Source: Nitrospirota bacterium
GTDB lineage: Bacteria; Nitrospirota; Thermodesulfovibrionia; UBA6902; DSMQ01
Assembly: GCA_016207865.1 (NCBI GenBank)
Contig: JACQZD010000215.1
Location: forward strand, 1 to 14,674
Length of the DNA stretch: 14,674 bases
Direction of reading: 5' to 3'
Shown here: positions 6,484-13,008 of the stretch, one piece after another
Position numbering within the stretch: position 1 is the first letter of the stretch
Layout of the letters: every line of letters starts with the position of its first letter
Position numbers and translations under genes: made by a program
The notes under the pieces: generated by a model
What the model was told of the DNA's origin: nothing
What the model saw: the letters and a program-made list of their open reading frames with translations, nothing else
The model's database searches: none

Positions 6484-7359
6484 TCACCCCCTCGGATGAT
6501 GTTCTTTGTGAACTTTTCTGAGCCGTTCAGGCGTGACCTTGGTGTAAATCTGCGTGGTTGAAATGTCTGAGTGCCCGAGCATTTTTTGCAAGGTCCTCAA
6601 ATCCGCACCGCCTTCAAGCAGGTGGCTTGCAAAACAATGCCTCAGTGTATGCGGGGATACGTTCTGTGAAAACCCCTTTGCATAAAGTTTAATAAGCTGC
6701 CACAATCTTTGTCTTGTCATGGGCTTTCCGCCCTTTGCCACAAAGAGCGCGGACGCTGTTTTTTTCCTAAGAAGTTTCGGTCTTAGCTCCTGAATATATT
6801 TTTTTATTTTTTGCATTGCGGCCTCATTGACCGGCACCACCCTTTCTTTTGAGCCTTTGCCCATCACTGTGATAAAACCCGCCTCAAAATTAATGTCATC
6901 TGTCTTTAAATTAATTATCTCGCTGGCCCTTAAGCCTGAGGAATAAAGAAGCTCAAGCAGGGCCCTGTCCCTGAGTGAAAATTTTTCATTCTGAGGTTTT
7001 TCTATGAGTGAAAACACATCATCGGCGCCGAGGATTTTGGGGATATGTTTCCAGCCTTTTGGCGTGCTTAGATTTTCCACCGGGTCTTCATCTATGATTT
7101 TTTCCAGAAGCATGAATTTGCACAGCCCGCGTATGGCGGATATGTTTCTTGCAACTGTAGGCGTCTGATTGCCGAGGTCGCGGAGGTGATTTAAATACAG
7201 CAGGAGGTCGCTTTTTGAAAAACTCGTCAGGTCTTTGCCGGTTTTTTTAATATAATCCTGAAATTTTCCAATGTCATTTCTGTATGCTTCCAGCGTGTTA
7301 GAGGAAAGCCCTTTTTCATCTACCAGATAATTAAAAAAACTCTCAGTAAAGTTAACCAT
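6484..7359 (-). CDS. xerD: Site-specific tyrosine recombinase XerD
   Basis: This recombinase resolves chromosome dimers at dif sites with its partner XerC. The N-terminal SAM-like DNA-binding domain is at about 1-85 (SSNTLEAYRNDIGKF). The catalytic domain has all six expected residues: Arg144 (SSGLRASE), Lys168 (GKGSKER), His237 and Arg240 (SPHTLRH), His263 (LGHSDISTTQIY) and nucleophile Tyr272. At 291 residues, with the C-terminus HKEHHPRG resembling the E. coli XerD ending, XerD is more likely than XerC. Integron or phage integrases lack this close fit. The ATG at 7359 has no strong ribosome site. It stands alone, divergent from mraZ and convergent with leuA. No dif site was recognised here. 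Confidence 0.92.
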   Translation of the reverse strand: MVNFTESFFNYLVDEKGLSSNTLEAYRNDIGKFQDYIKKTGKDLTSFSKSDLLLYLNHLRDLGNQTPTVARNISAIRGLCKFMLLEKIIDEDPVENLSTPKGWKHIPKILGADDVFSLIEKPQNEKFSLRDRALLELLYSSGLRASEIINLKTDDINFEAGFITVMGKGSKERVVPVNEAAMQKIKKYIQELRPKLLRKKTASALFVAKGGKPMTRQRLWQLIKLYAKGFSQNVSPHTLRHCFASHLLEGGADLRTLQKMLGHSDISTTQIYTKVTPERLRKVHKEHHPRG

Positions 7360-7420
7360 TAATTAAAAGATACAGGATGCTTCTCACTTCTCAGTCCCTG
7401 TTCCCACTTGTAGTTATATC

Positions 7421-7459
7421 TGTCATGCCCGAGAACAGTAATCGGGGGCGGGAATGACA
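7421..7459. repeat. Dispersed palindromic repeat (TGTCAT...ATGACA type)
   Basis: TGTCAT (7421-7426) then GCCCG faces CGGG, then AATGACA ending at 7459. This is an imperfect palindrome of the widespread GTCATTCCCG / CGGGAATGAC intergenic repeat form. A related element occurs between murE and murF. Here it lies between the divergent xerD and mraZ genes. The rest of 7360-7543 holds an 8-bp inverted repeat and AT-rich sequence, but no gene. Confidence 0.6.
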
Positions 7460-7489
7460 AATAAACTAAATTTGCTAATTTATACCAAT

Positions 7490-7509
7490 AGATAGTAGCT
7501 GTACTATCT
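7490..7509. promoter_or_regulatory. Inverted repeat upstream of the mraZ promoter, possible operator
   Basis: AGATAGTA (7490-7497) and TACTATCT (7502-7509) are a perfect 8-bp inverted repeat around GCTG. It ends 34 bp before the -35 element. The geometry suits a dimeric DNA-binding protein or an upstream activator site. No protein can be assigned. Confidence 0.4.
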
Positions 7510-7543
7510 TAAACCACAAAATATAGAAGCATTATTTTTTCTC

Positions 7544-7572
7544 TTGACAACCTATTTGCAGACCCCTATACT
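7544..7572 (+). promoter_or_regulatory. Sigma-70-type promoter of the dcw cluster
   Basis: TTGACA at 7544-7549 is a perfect -35. TATACT at 7567-7572 is a -10 with one change from TATAAT, and the spacer is 17 bp. Transcription should start near 7579, directly at the first MraZ box, leaving a leader of about 30 bases before mraZ. Confidence 0.85.
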
Positions 7573-7579
7573 GTTAACT

Positions 7580-7603
7580 GTGGAGTAAAGTGGTAGAAAG
7601 TGG
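7580..7603 (+). promoter_or_regulatory. MraZ operator: three GTGG boxes at 10-bp spacing
   Basis: GTGG occurs at 7580-7583, 7590-7593 and 7600-7603, in units GTGGAGTAAA, GTGGTAGAAA, GTGGAGGATA. MraZ is known to bind directly repeated TGGG-like boxes separated by 5 nt (10-nt period) in its own promoter region. The third box overlaps the GGAGG ribosome site (7602-7606). The first begins about where transcription starts. Bound MraZ could therefore block initiation; autorepression is the natural reading. Confidence 0.85.
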
Positions 7604-7610
7604 AGGATAA

Positions 7611-8063
7611 ATGCCGGGATTTTTCGGAAAACATTATTACACCTTAGATCCAAAAGGCAGAATCATTATACCTGCTCCTTTCCGTGAAATACTTTCATCA
7701 AATTATAGCCTAAAACTTATTTTTGTCAATGACATTTTTGACCGCTGTATCTGCGCCTATCCGATTGACGAGTGGAACCAACTCATGGAAAAGATGAAGG
7801 GGAAGCCGCAGACCCTGGAAGCAGTCCGGTATTACATGCGCCGCGTTGTCGGCTCTGCAGTGGAATGCGAGATAGACAAACAGGGCAGAACGCTTGTTCC
7901 GGCATCCCTGAGGGATGATGCGGGATTGGACGGCGAGGTGGTCATGATAGGGCAGGGAAACAGGATTGAAATTTGGAATAAAAAAGAATTCGTAGATGTT
8001 GCGGACCCGTCAAAGGTGGACAGAAAGACTTACATGGAACAACTGTCCGGACTTGGTTTGTAA
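7611..8063 (+). CDS. mraZ: Transcriptional regulator MraZ
   Basis: This AbrB-like DNA-binding protein forms a ring and controls the division and cell-wall cluster it heads. Two SpoVT-AbrB-like halves are visible, each with the family DxxxR motif: Asp13-Arg17 in LDPKGRIIIPAPFR, and Asp89-Arg93 in IDKQGRTLVPASLR. Length 150 is typical (about 140-150). GGAGG at 7602-7606 supports the ATG at 7611. It has its own strong promoter and three candidate operator boxes immediately upstream. The next gene, rsmH, begins two bases after its stop, so the two are probably coupled in translation. Confidence 0.97.
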   Translation: MPGFFGKHYYTLDPKGRIIIPAPFREILSSNYSLKLIFVNDIFDRCICAYPIDEWNQLMEKMKGKPQTLEAVRYYMRRVVGSAVECEIDKQGRTLVPASLRDDAGLDGEVVMIGQGNRIEIWNKKEFVDVADPSKVDRKTYMEQLSGLGL

Positions 8064-8065
8064 AT

Positions 8066-8968
8066 TTGGAAACGGAACGCCCGGGGATAGTCCATATCCC
8101 GGTTATGCTGACGGAGGTGCTTGAGGCGTTGAAGATAAAAGAGTCAGGGATATACATTGACGGCACGACAGGGCTCGGCGGGCATGCTGAGGGTATTTTG
8201 AAGAATGCACAGCAGTGCACGCTGATTGCGATGGACAGCGATGAGCTTGCAATTCAGGCGGCAAGGGAGAGGCTGAAGACTTTTATGTCAGAAAGACGCA
8301 AGGTGCATTTTGTCAGGGACAATTTTTCAAATATGAAGACAGCGGTTAATGAACTTGGTTATGAAAAGGTTGACGGGATTCTGCTTGATTTAGGTGTTTC
8401 AACATTACAGCTCAAGGCTGAAGACAGGGGTTTTAGTTTTTTAAGGGATGAGCCCCTTGACATGCGGATGGATAAAAGACAGAGGCTTACGGCCGCTGAA
8501 ATTGTAAACAGGTATCCTGAAAAAGACCTGGCCCATATCATCTGGCAGTATGGAGATGAAGGATTCAGCAGGAAGCTAGCAAGGGTGATTGTTACGGCAC
8601 GCAAAAAAAAACCTGTCAGCGCCTGCCTGGAGCTTGCGGAAATCATTGAGAGGGCTATTGGAAGACGGGGCAGGATTCACCCTGCAACAAAGACCTTTCA
8701 GGCCTTAAGAATTGAGGTAAACAAAGAGCTTGCTGTGCTGACTGCGGCAATTGATGAAGGCGCGGGCCTTCTCAATAAAGGCGGAAGGTTTTGCGTGCTT
8801 TCATATCATTCGCTTGAGGATAGGATTGTGAAGAATTCATTCAAAAAACTTTCAGCCGAAGGGCGGCTTAGTATTATTACAAAGAAACCATTAGTGCCGG
8901 ACCGGGAGGAAATAAGGACGAATCCGTCTTCACGGAGCGCAAAATTCAGGGCAGCGGAGGCATTATGA
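8066..8968 (+). CDS. rsmH: 16S rRNA (cytosine(1402)-N4)-methyltransferase
   Basis: It is also called MraW. It uses S-adenosylmethionine to methylate N4 of C1402 in the decoding centre of 16S rRNA. Conserved blocks in order: HIPVMLTEVLEAL (10-22), SAM motif DGTTGLGGH (32-40), DGILLDLGVS (103-112), GFSFLRDEPLDMRMD (122-136), HPATKTFQALRIEVN (205-219), SYHSLEDRIVK (246-256), and the C-terminal NPSSRSAKFRAAE. Length of about 300 fits. The proposed start is TTG at 8066, two bases after the mraZ stop. The first in-frame ATG (8105) would cut the conserved HIPV, so a non-ATG start is needed, though the exact codon is uncertain. No clear Shine-Dalgarno is seen. Its stop overlaps the ftsL ATG. Confidence 0.95.
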   Translation: METERPGIVHIPVMLTEVLEALKIKESGIYIDGTTGLGGHAEGILKNAQQCTLIAMDSDELAIQAARERLKTFMSERRKVHFVRDNFSNMKTAVNELGYEKVDGILLDLGVSTLQLKAEDRGFSFLRDEPLDMRMDKRQRLTAAEIVNRYPEKDLAHIIWQYGDEGFSRKLARVIVTARKKKPVSACLELAEIIERAIGRRGRIHPATKTFQALRIEVNKELAVLTAAIDEGAGLLNKGGRFCVLSYHSLEDRIVKNSFKKLSAEGRLSIITKKPLVPDREEIRTNPSSRSAKFRAAEAL

Positions 8969-9369
8969 CCGCAAGGCGTCTTAAAAAGGGCTGGAAAAGG
9001 GGTTTTATAAAACTCGGTTTTTCCCTGTATCTGATTGCAGGCGTCTTCTGTCTTGTAGGGCTAAGGTCTTCAGCAATAAGCATGGAATATGATATCGGCA
9101 AGCTCCAGAAGGAGAGGGAAAGCATTCTAAGGGAAAGAAAACTGCTCTTTGCGCAGAAGGCCGGTTCATTTTCAATGAAGAGCGTGGAAGATGCGGCAAT
9201 AAGTGATCTTGGCATGAGCCTTCCGGAGAGAGAGAAGGTCATCTTTGTCAGAAGGATGCGGCCCGCAGGACCCCGCGAGGCATCTGTAAAGGCAGACGCG
9301 GGCAGTACACCATCCTGGCATTCGCCTTTAAGGGCCTTTAAGAGTATGAGGAGGTCTGACGATCCATAA
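8965..9369 (+). CDS. ftsL: Cell division protein FtsL-like
   Basis: This is a small bitopic membrane protein of the divisome that forms a complex with FtsB and FtsQ and supports the FtsW-FtsI synthase. The N-terminus is short and basic (RRLKKGWKRG), one membrane segment lies at about 15-33, and a charged helical stretch (about 37-66, KLQKERESILRERKLL) should form a coiled coil. A conserved-looking ISDLGMSLPEREKVIFV follows. The 134-residue length is a little long because of a polar tail after residue 98. Sequence conservation in FtsL is low, so the call rests on topology and on position between rsmH and ftsI. GGAGG at 8956-8960 supports ATG 8965, which overlaps the rsmH stop by four bases. 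Confidence 0.85.
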   Translation: MTARRLKKGWKRGFIKLGFSLYLIAGVFCLVGLRSSAISMEYDIGKLQKERESILRERKLLFAQKAGSFSMKSVEDAAISDLGMSLPEREKVIFVRRMRPAGPREASVKADAGSTPSWHSPLRAFKSMRRSDDP

Positions 9370-9417
9370 ATAATAAGTGATTCAATACAAGGAGAAAATT
9401 GAGAATCATTACATTGT

Positions 9418-9510
9418 GGGACGAGCATTAAATAATTGCTGACAGGCGTTGAACCTGACGGCGGACTGAGGCATAGGGAATGGACCTTAGCCTCAGGGCA
9501 GACTTTTTTT
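9418..9510 (+). promoter_or_regulatory. Possible TPP-riboswitch-like structured leader before ftsI
   Basis: The 151-bp gap between ftsL and ftsI is not featureless. TTGAACCTGA (9449-9458) and TAGGGAA (9474-9480), 15 nt apart, resemble the two most conserved 3' elements of TPP (THI-box) aptamers, normally about 17 nt apart. CTGACA (9439-9444) lies where CTGAGA is expected, after a short AGCA/TGCT stem (9424-9440). Against this, the usual P2 (ACCC) and P4 (CTGG/CCAG) pairings are not visible, and ftsI has no thiamine link. A decayed aptamer, an unrelated RNA or chance are all possible. Confidence 0.25.
9466..9510 (+). terminator. Terminator-like or attenuator-like hairpin before ftsI
   Basis: CTGAGGC (9466-9472) and GCCTCAG (9490-9496) form a perfect 7-bp stem around a 17-nt loop that can pair further. 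Seven T residues follow at 9504-9510. The seven bases between stem and T-run are more than a classic intrinsic terminator has, so full termination is doubtful. The ftsI ATG is only 10 bases after the T-run and has no Shine-Dalgarno. Confidence 0.4.
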
Positions 9511-9520
9511 ACTTTGAACT

Positions 9521-11314
9521 ATGAGATACAGAAGAAGAAAAAAATCGGATATTGCAATGCTCTGGGACAGGGCCCCGGATGCAGATAATTATGCCGGCAG
9601 GAAAAGGGCAATTGTGCTTAAGACAATAGTATTTTTTTGCTTTTCTGTTGTTTTCTTTAAGCTTTTTTATCTCATGGTTATACAGCACAAGGGTCTTTCA
9701 GAAAAGGCGGAGCAGCAGTATTCAAGGGCAGTAACATTAATGCCTCAAAGGGGGACTATTTATGACAGGTCCATGAGGGAGCTTGCCGTTAATATAGAAA
9801 CTAATTCTTTATATGCCGTGCCCGTAAAGATGGAGAATATCAATGATGTATCTTCACGGCTCTCTCCGGTAGTTAAGGTTTCTGCAAATATTCTCAGCAG
9901 CAGGCTTGCAGACGGCAAAGGCAGGAAATCAAGTTTTATGTGGATTGCAAGAAAGATGGACGAGGACATGTCGCGAGGAGCGGAGAAAGTAAAGGATAAA
10001 TTAAAAAATACAGTAGGCGTTGTCACTGAGACAAAGCGGTATTATCCCAAGGGACAGCTTGCGGCGCATATTCTCGGGTATACGGATATTGACAACAAGG
10101 GACTTGAAGGCATTGAACGCCGTTATGACAAACATATGAAGGGACAGGTGAAAAAAGTTCAGCTCGGCAGGGATGCGCACGGCTTAAACCTTGCCAATAA
10201 CACGGAAGAAGGCATCCCGGGCAACAGCCTCCTGCTTACTATTGACGAAGGACTTCAGCATATAGTTGAAAGAGAGCTGGCCGGCGCCGTTGAAACATGG
10301 CATGCTGAAGGCGCGGTGGGAATAATGATGGACCCGATGACAGGAGAAATTTTTGCCCTTGCCAACATGCCCACATATGACCTCAACGTGCCGGCTGACG
10401 CGGATGTCTCTGAAAGGCGCAACAGGGCCATCACTGATTCGTACGAGCCCGGGTCAACTTTTAAGGTAATTTCCGCTTCAGGTGTTATTGAAGAGGGACT
10501 TGTCACGCCTGAGAGTAAATTTGACTGTTCCAAAGGTTATATAAATGTGGGCGGCGGCAAACCTATCCGCGATGTTCATAAAAACGGCGTGCTTACATTT
10601 AAAGAGTGCGTTCAAAAGTCGTCAAACGTCTGTCTGATACAGGCCGGCACAATACTTGGCGAGAAAAAATTTTATGAATATGTGAAAGGATTCGGTTTCG
10701 GCGATAAAACAGGGATAGACCTCATAGGAGAAGTGGGCGGGCTTTTAAAGTCGCCTGGAGCATGGTCCGGAAGGACGCTTGCCACCATGTCAATCGGGCA
10801 GGAAATAGGGGTGACCCCCTTGCAGATTTTAAGGGCTTATTCGGCAATTGCCAACGGCGGCAGACTGATGAAGCCGTATATCGTCTCTGAAGTAATTTCG
10901 CCTGACAGAAGGATTATTGAGAAATCCTCGCCTAAGGTTGAACGGCAGGTTGTTTCAGAGGAAACGGCAAAGACAATGAGGGATATTTTAAAGACAGTTG
11001 TTACAGAAGGCGGGACTGCGCAAAGGGCGTCCATAAAGGGCAATGCGGTTGCAGGGAAGACAGGCACGGCGCAGATGATTGACCCTAAGACAGGGCGGTA
11101 TTCCTCTTCTGATTATGTGAGTTCCTTTGTCGGTTTTGTCCCTGCGGATAATCCAAGGATTTCACTGATTATTGTTGTATTCAAGCCCCGGGGCGCAAGT
11201 TACGGAGGCACGGTAGCCGCACCGGTGTTCAGAAACATCATAGAGCAGACGCTTACATATCTGGATGTTCCTATGGAAAGGGATGAGAATAATATTACAC
11301 TTGTCAGTAGATGA
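9521..11314 (+). CDS. ftsI: Division-specific peptidoglycan transpeptidase (class B penicillin-binding protein, PBP3/FtsI)
   Basis: It cross-links septal peptidoglycan with FtsW. A basic cytoplasmic N-terminus is followed by a single membrane anchor at about 30-55. The class B pedestal/dimerisation domain begins at RAVTLMPQRGTIYDR (69-83). The transpeptidase domain has the complete catalytic set: SxxK with nucleophile Ser312 and Lys315 (EPGSTFK), SxN at Ser367-Asn369, and KTG at 513-515 (AGKTGTAQ). No C-terminal PASTA domain is seen; the protein ends shortly after the transpeptidase fold. Length 597 is normal. The ATG at 9521 follows an in-frame TGA at 9515 and has no ribosome site. A later ATG (9557) would still keep the membrane segment. 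The stop overlaps murE by four bases. Confidence 0.97.
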   Translation: MRYRRRKKSDIAMLWDRAPDADNYAGRKRAIVLKTIVFFCFSVVFFKLFYLMVIQHKGLSEKAEQQYSRAVTLMPQRGTIYDRSMRELAVNIETNSLYAVPVKMENINDVSSRLSPVVKVSANILSSRLADGKGRKSSFMWIARKMDEDMSRGAEKVKDKLKNTVGVVTETKRYYPKGQLAAHILGYTDIDNKGLEGIERRYDKHMKGQVKKVQLGRDAHGLNLANNTEEGIPGNSLLLTIDEGLQHIVERELAGAVETWHAEGAVGIMMDPMTGEIFALANMPTYDLNVPADADVSERRNRAITDSYEPGSTFKVISASGVIEEGLVTPESKFDCSKGYINVGGGKPIRDVHKNGVLTFKECVQKSSNVCLIQAGTILGEKKFYEYVKGFGFGDKTGIDLIGEVGGLLKSPGAWSGRTLATMSIGQEIGVTPLQILRAYSAIANGGRLMKPYIVSEVISPDRRIIEKSSPKVERQVVSEETAKTMRDILKTVVTEGGTAQRASIKGNAVAGKTGTAQMIDPKTGRYSSSDYVSSFVGFVPADNPRISLIIVVFKPRGASYGGTVAAPVFRNIIEQTLTYLDVPMERDENNITLVSR

Positions 11315-12819
11315 CACTTAAGAGTCTTATAAAAGGAATAAAGGCGGTAAGGGTTGCCGGCGATGTGAACTGTGAAATAAAGGGGATTGCGTATGACTCA
11401 AGGAATGTAAAAGAAAGATTTCTCTTTGTGGCTGTCAGGGGGCTTTCCACCGATGGCCACAGATACATAAATGACGCATTAAGCAGGGGGGCTGCTGGTG
11501 TGATAGTAGAAAAAGGAGCGGATTTATCCGGCATATGCTTGTCATGTGACGGCGCAGCGTTTATAGCTGTTGAAGACAGCAGGGATGCATTGGCGGCCGT
11601 ATCTTCTGCATTTTACAGAGAGCCTTCAAAGGGCTTATCCCTCATCGGAATTACAGGGACAAACGGGAAGACAACAACCAGTTATATAACAAAGAGCATA
11701 CTTGACGCATGGGGCCGGAAGGTTGGTCTTTTAGGGACCATACGTTATATAATAGGTGATAGAGTTGCTGCGGCAATTCATACGACTCCTGAGTCTTTAG
11801 ACCTCCAGGGATACCTGCGGGAAATGCTGGACAGTAATGTTGAGTATGCCGTGCTTGAGGTGTCCTCCCACGCATTGACTCTTAAAAGGGTTGAAGGCTG
11901 TTCTTTCAAAACGGCGGCGTTTACTAATTTTACGCAGGACCATCTGGATTTTCACGGCACTATGGAAGAGTATTTCACTGCCAAGGCAAAAATTTTTGAT
12001 TACGTTGAAAACGGCGGTTATGCCGTGCTGAACCGGGATGACCCTGCAGTGAGAACCCTCACAGACAAATTAAAGTGCAATGTCATAACCTGCGGTCTTC
12101 AGGAAGGGGTGATGATAAGGGGGATGGATATAAAAGGAGTCAGGAGTCAGGAGTCAGGGGTCAGGGGAACACACAAAGATACAAATACAGATAGTCTTTT
12201 GTTTGATATTCAGACGCCGAGAGGGAAACTGAACATAAGTTCCCCGCTTGCAGGACGGAATAATGTTTACAACATCCTGATGTCTGTCGGGATTGCCTAT
12301 GTGCTCGGCGTCAGCGATGAGGCAATAATTAAGGGCATAAGGGAAGTAAGTCCGGTTGACGGCAGGTTTGAAAAGGTTGACGCCGGGCAGAAATTCCTCT
12401 GCATACTGGATTATGCGCATACCGAAGATGCACTCAGGAGGCTTATTGAGGAGGCACGGCTGATAACAAAGGGGAAAGTCATAACGGTTTTTGGATGCGG
12501 AGGCAACAGGGACAGGGATAAAAGGCATAAGATGGGCGCAGTTGCATCTGAGTTAAGCGATTTTGTGATTATTACATCCGACAATCCGAGGACAGAAGAC
12601 CCGATGCGGATTATTAACGACATAATTGCAGGCATCAAGAAGGATAACTACATGATTTTGCCGGACAGGGCAGAGGCGGTAATCCGGGCGGTATCAATGA
12701 CGGAACAAGGCGACACCCTGCTTGTTGCGGGTAAAGGGCACGAGGATTATCAGGAAATAAACGGCATACGCCGCCCTTTCAGCGACAGGGAGGCTATAAA
12801 AGACGCAATTAAAAATTAA
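11311..12819 (+). CDS. murE: UDP-N-acetylmuramoyl-L-alanyl-D-glutamate--2,6-diaminopimelate ligase
   Basis: This cytoplasmic ATP-dependent ligase adds meso-diaminopimelate as the third residue of the peptidoglycan stem peptide. The N-terminal UDP-MurNAc-binding domain covers about 1-108 (IAYDSRNVKERFLFVAVRG). The ATP-binding central domain has P-loop GTNGKTT (116-122), the segment TTPESLDLQGYL, and EVSSHAL. The likely carbamylated lysine lies in YFTAKAKIF. The C-terminal domain has DYAHTEDAL, GCGGNRDRDKR and DNPRTEDP; DNPR (424-427) marks diaminopimelate rather than lysine specificity. GKGHEDYQ closes the set. Length 502 is normal. Residues about 276-292 (GVRSQESGVRGTHKDTN) are encoded by or adjoin a heptamer repeat and appear inserted. 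The ATG overlaps the ftsI stop. Confidence 0.97.
   Translation: MTLKSLIKGIKAVRVAGDVNCEIKGIAYDSRNVKERFLFVAVRGLSTDGHRYINDALSRGAAGVIVEKGADLSGICLSCDGAAFIAVEDSRDALAAVSSAFYREPSKGLSLIGITGTNGKTTTSYITKSILDAWGRKVGLLGTIRYIIGDRVAAAIHTTPESLDLQGYLREMLDSNVEYAVLEVSSHALTLKRVEGCSFKTAAFTNFTQDHLDFHGTMEEYFTAKAKIFDYVENGGYAVLNRDDPAVRTLTDKLKCNVITCGLQEGVMIRGMDIKGVRSQESGVRGTHKDTNTDSLLFDIQTPRGKLNISSPLAGRNNVYNILMSVGIAYVLGVSDEAIIKGIREVSPVDGRFEKVDAGQKFLCILDYAHTEDALRRLIEEARLITKGKVITVFGCGGNRDRDKRHKMGAVASELSDFVIITSDNPRTEDPMRIINDIIAGIKKDNYMILPDRAEAVIRAVSMTEQGDTLLVAGKGHEDYQEINGIRRPFSDREAIKDAIKN
12136..12163 (+). repeat. Tandem heptamer GGAGTCA x4 inside murE
   Basis: Three exact GGAGTCA units (12136, 12143, 12150) and one GGGGTCA (12157) lie in the coding sequence. 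Four units are 28 bp, so they alone are not a multiple of three; the reading frame stays open through the following bases. The translation, VRSQESGVRG, matches what this repeat gives wherever it is translated. It sits before the conserved strand SLLFDIQTPRGKL, probably in a surface loop. Confidence 0.85.
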
Positions 12820-12874
12820 AATGAGAGGACTATTGAAAACTGTACTAATAACGTCCTATTCGTTGTTGTTGGGT

Positions 12875-12953
12875 TTGTCATTCTCCGGCTTGACCGGGGA
12901 ATCCAGAGTCTTTTTTAAGGAAATGGATTCCCCGATTAAATCGGGGAAGGACA
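12875..12953. repeat. Composite inverted-repeat element between murE and murF
   Basis: Two hairpins lie face to face. TTCTCCGG (12881-12888) pairs with CCGGGGAA (12894-12901), with one wobble. TTCCCCGAT (12928-12936) pairs perfectly with ATCGGGGAA (12940-12948). The halves also pair with each other: GGGGAATCCA (12896-12905) with TGGATTCCCC (12924-12933), and the outer GTCATTCTCCG with CGGGGAAGGAC at 9 of 11. This is the GTCATTCCCCG...CGGGGAATCCA type of dispersed palindromic repeat, in inverted pair form like a MITE. It accounts for much of the 189-bp murE-murF gap, where sister gaps overlap or are nearly closed. Confidence 0.75.
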
Positions 12954-13008
12954 GGTTTAACGGTATTTTCGGATCAATGACGAAAAGACGAACATTGCTT
13001 ACGTAGAT

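Noticed and set aside
8946..9428. 160-codon minus-strand frame opposite ftsL
   Set aside because: It mirrors the coding strand of ftsL, shows no recognisable motif, and the plus-strand gene is well supported by topology, ribosome site and position.
12821..13006. 61-codon open frame between murE and murF as a small gene
   Set aside because: Most of it is translated palindromic repeat, there is no ribosome site, and the product resembles no family I know.
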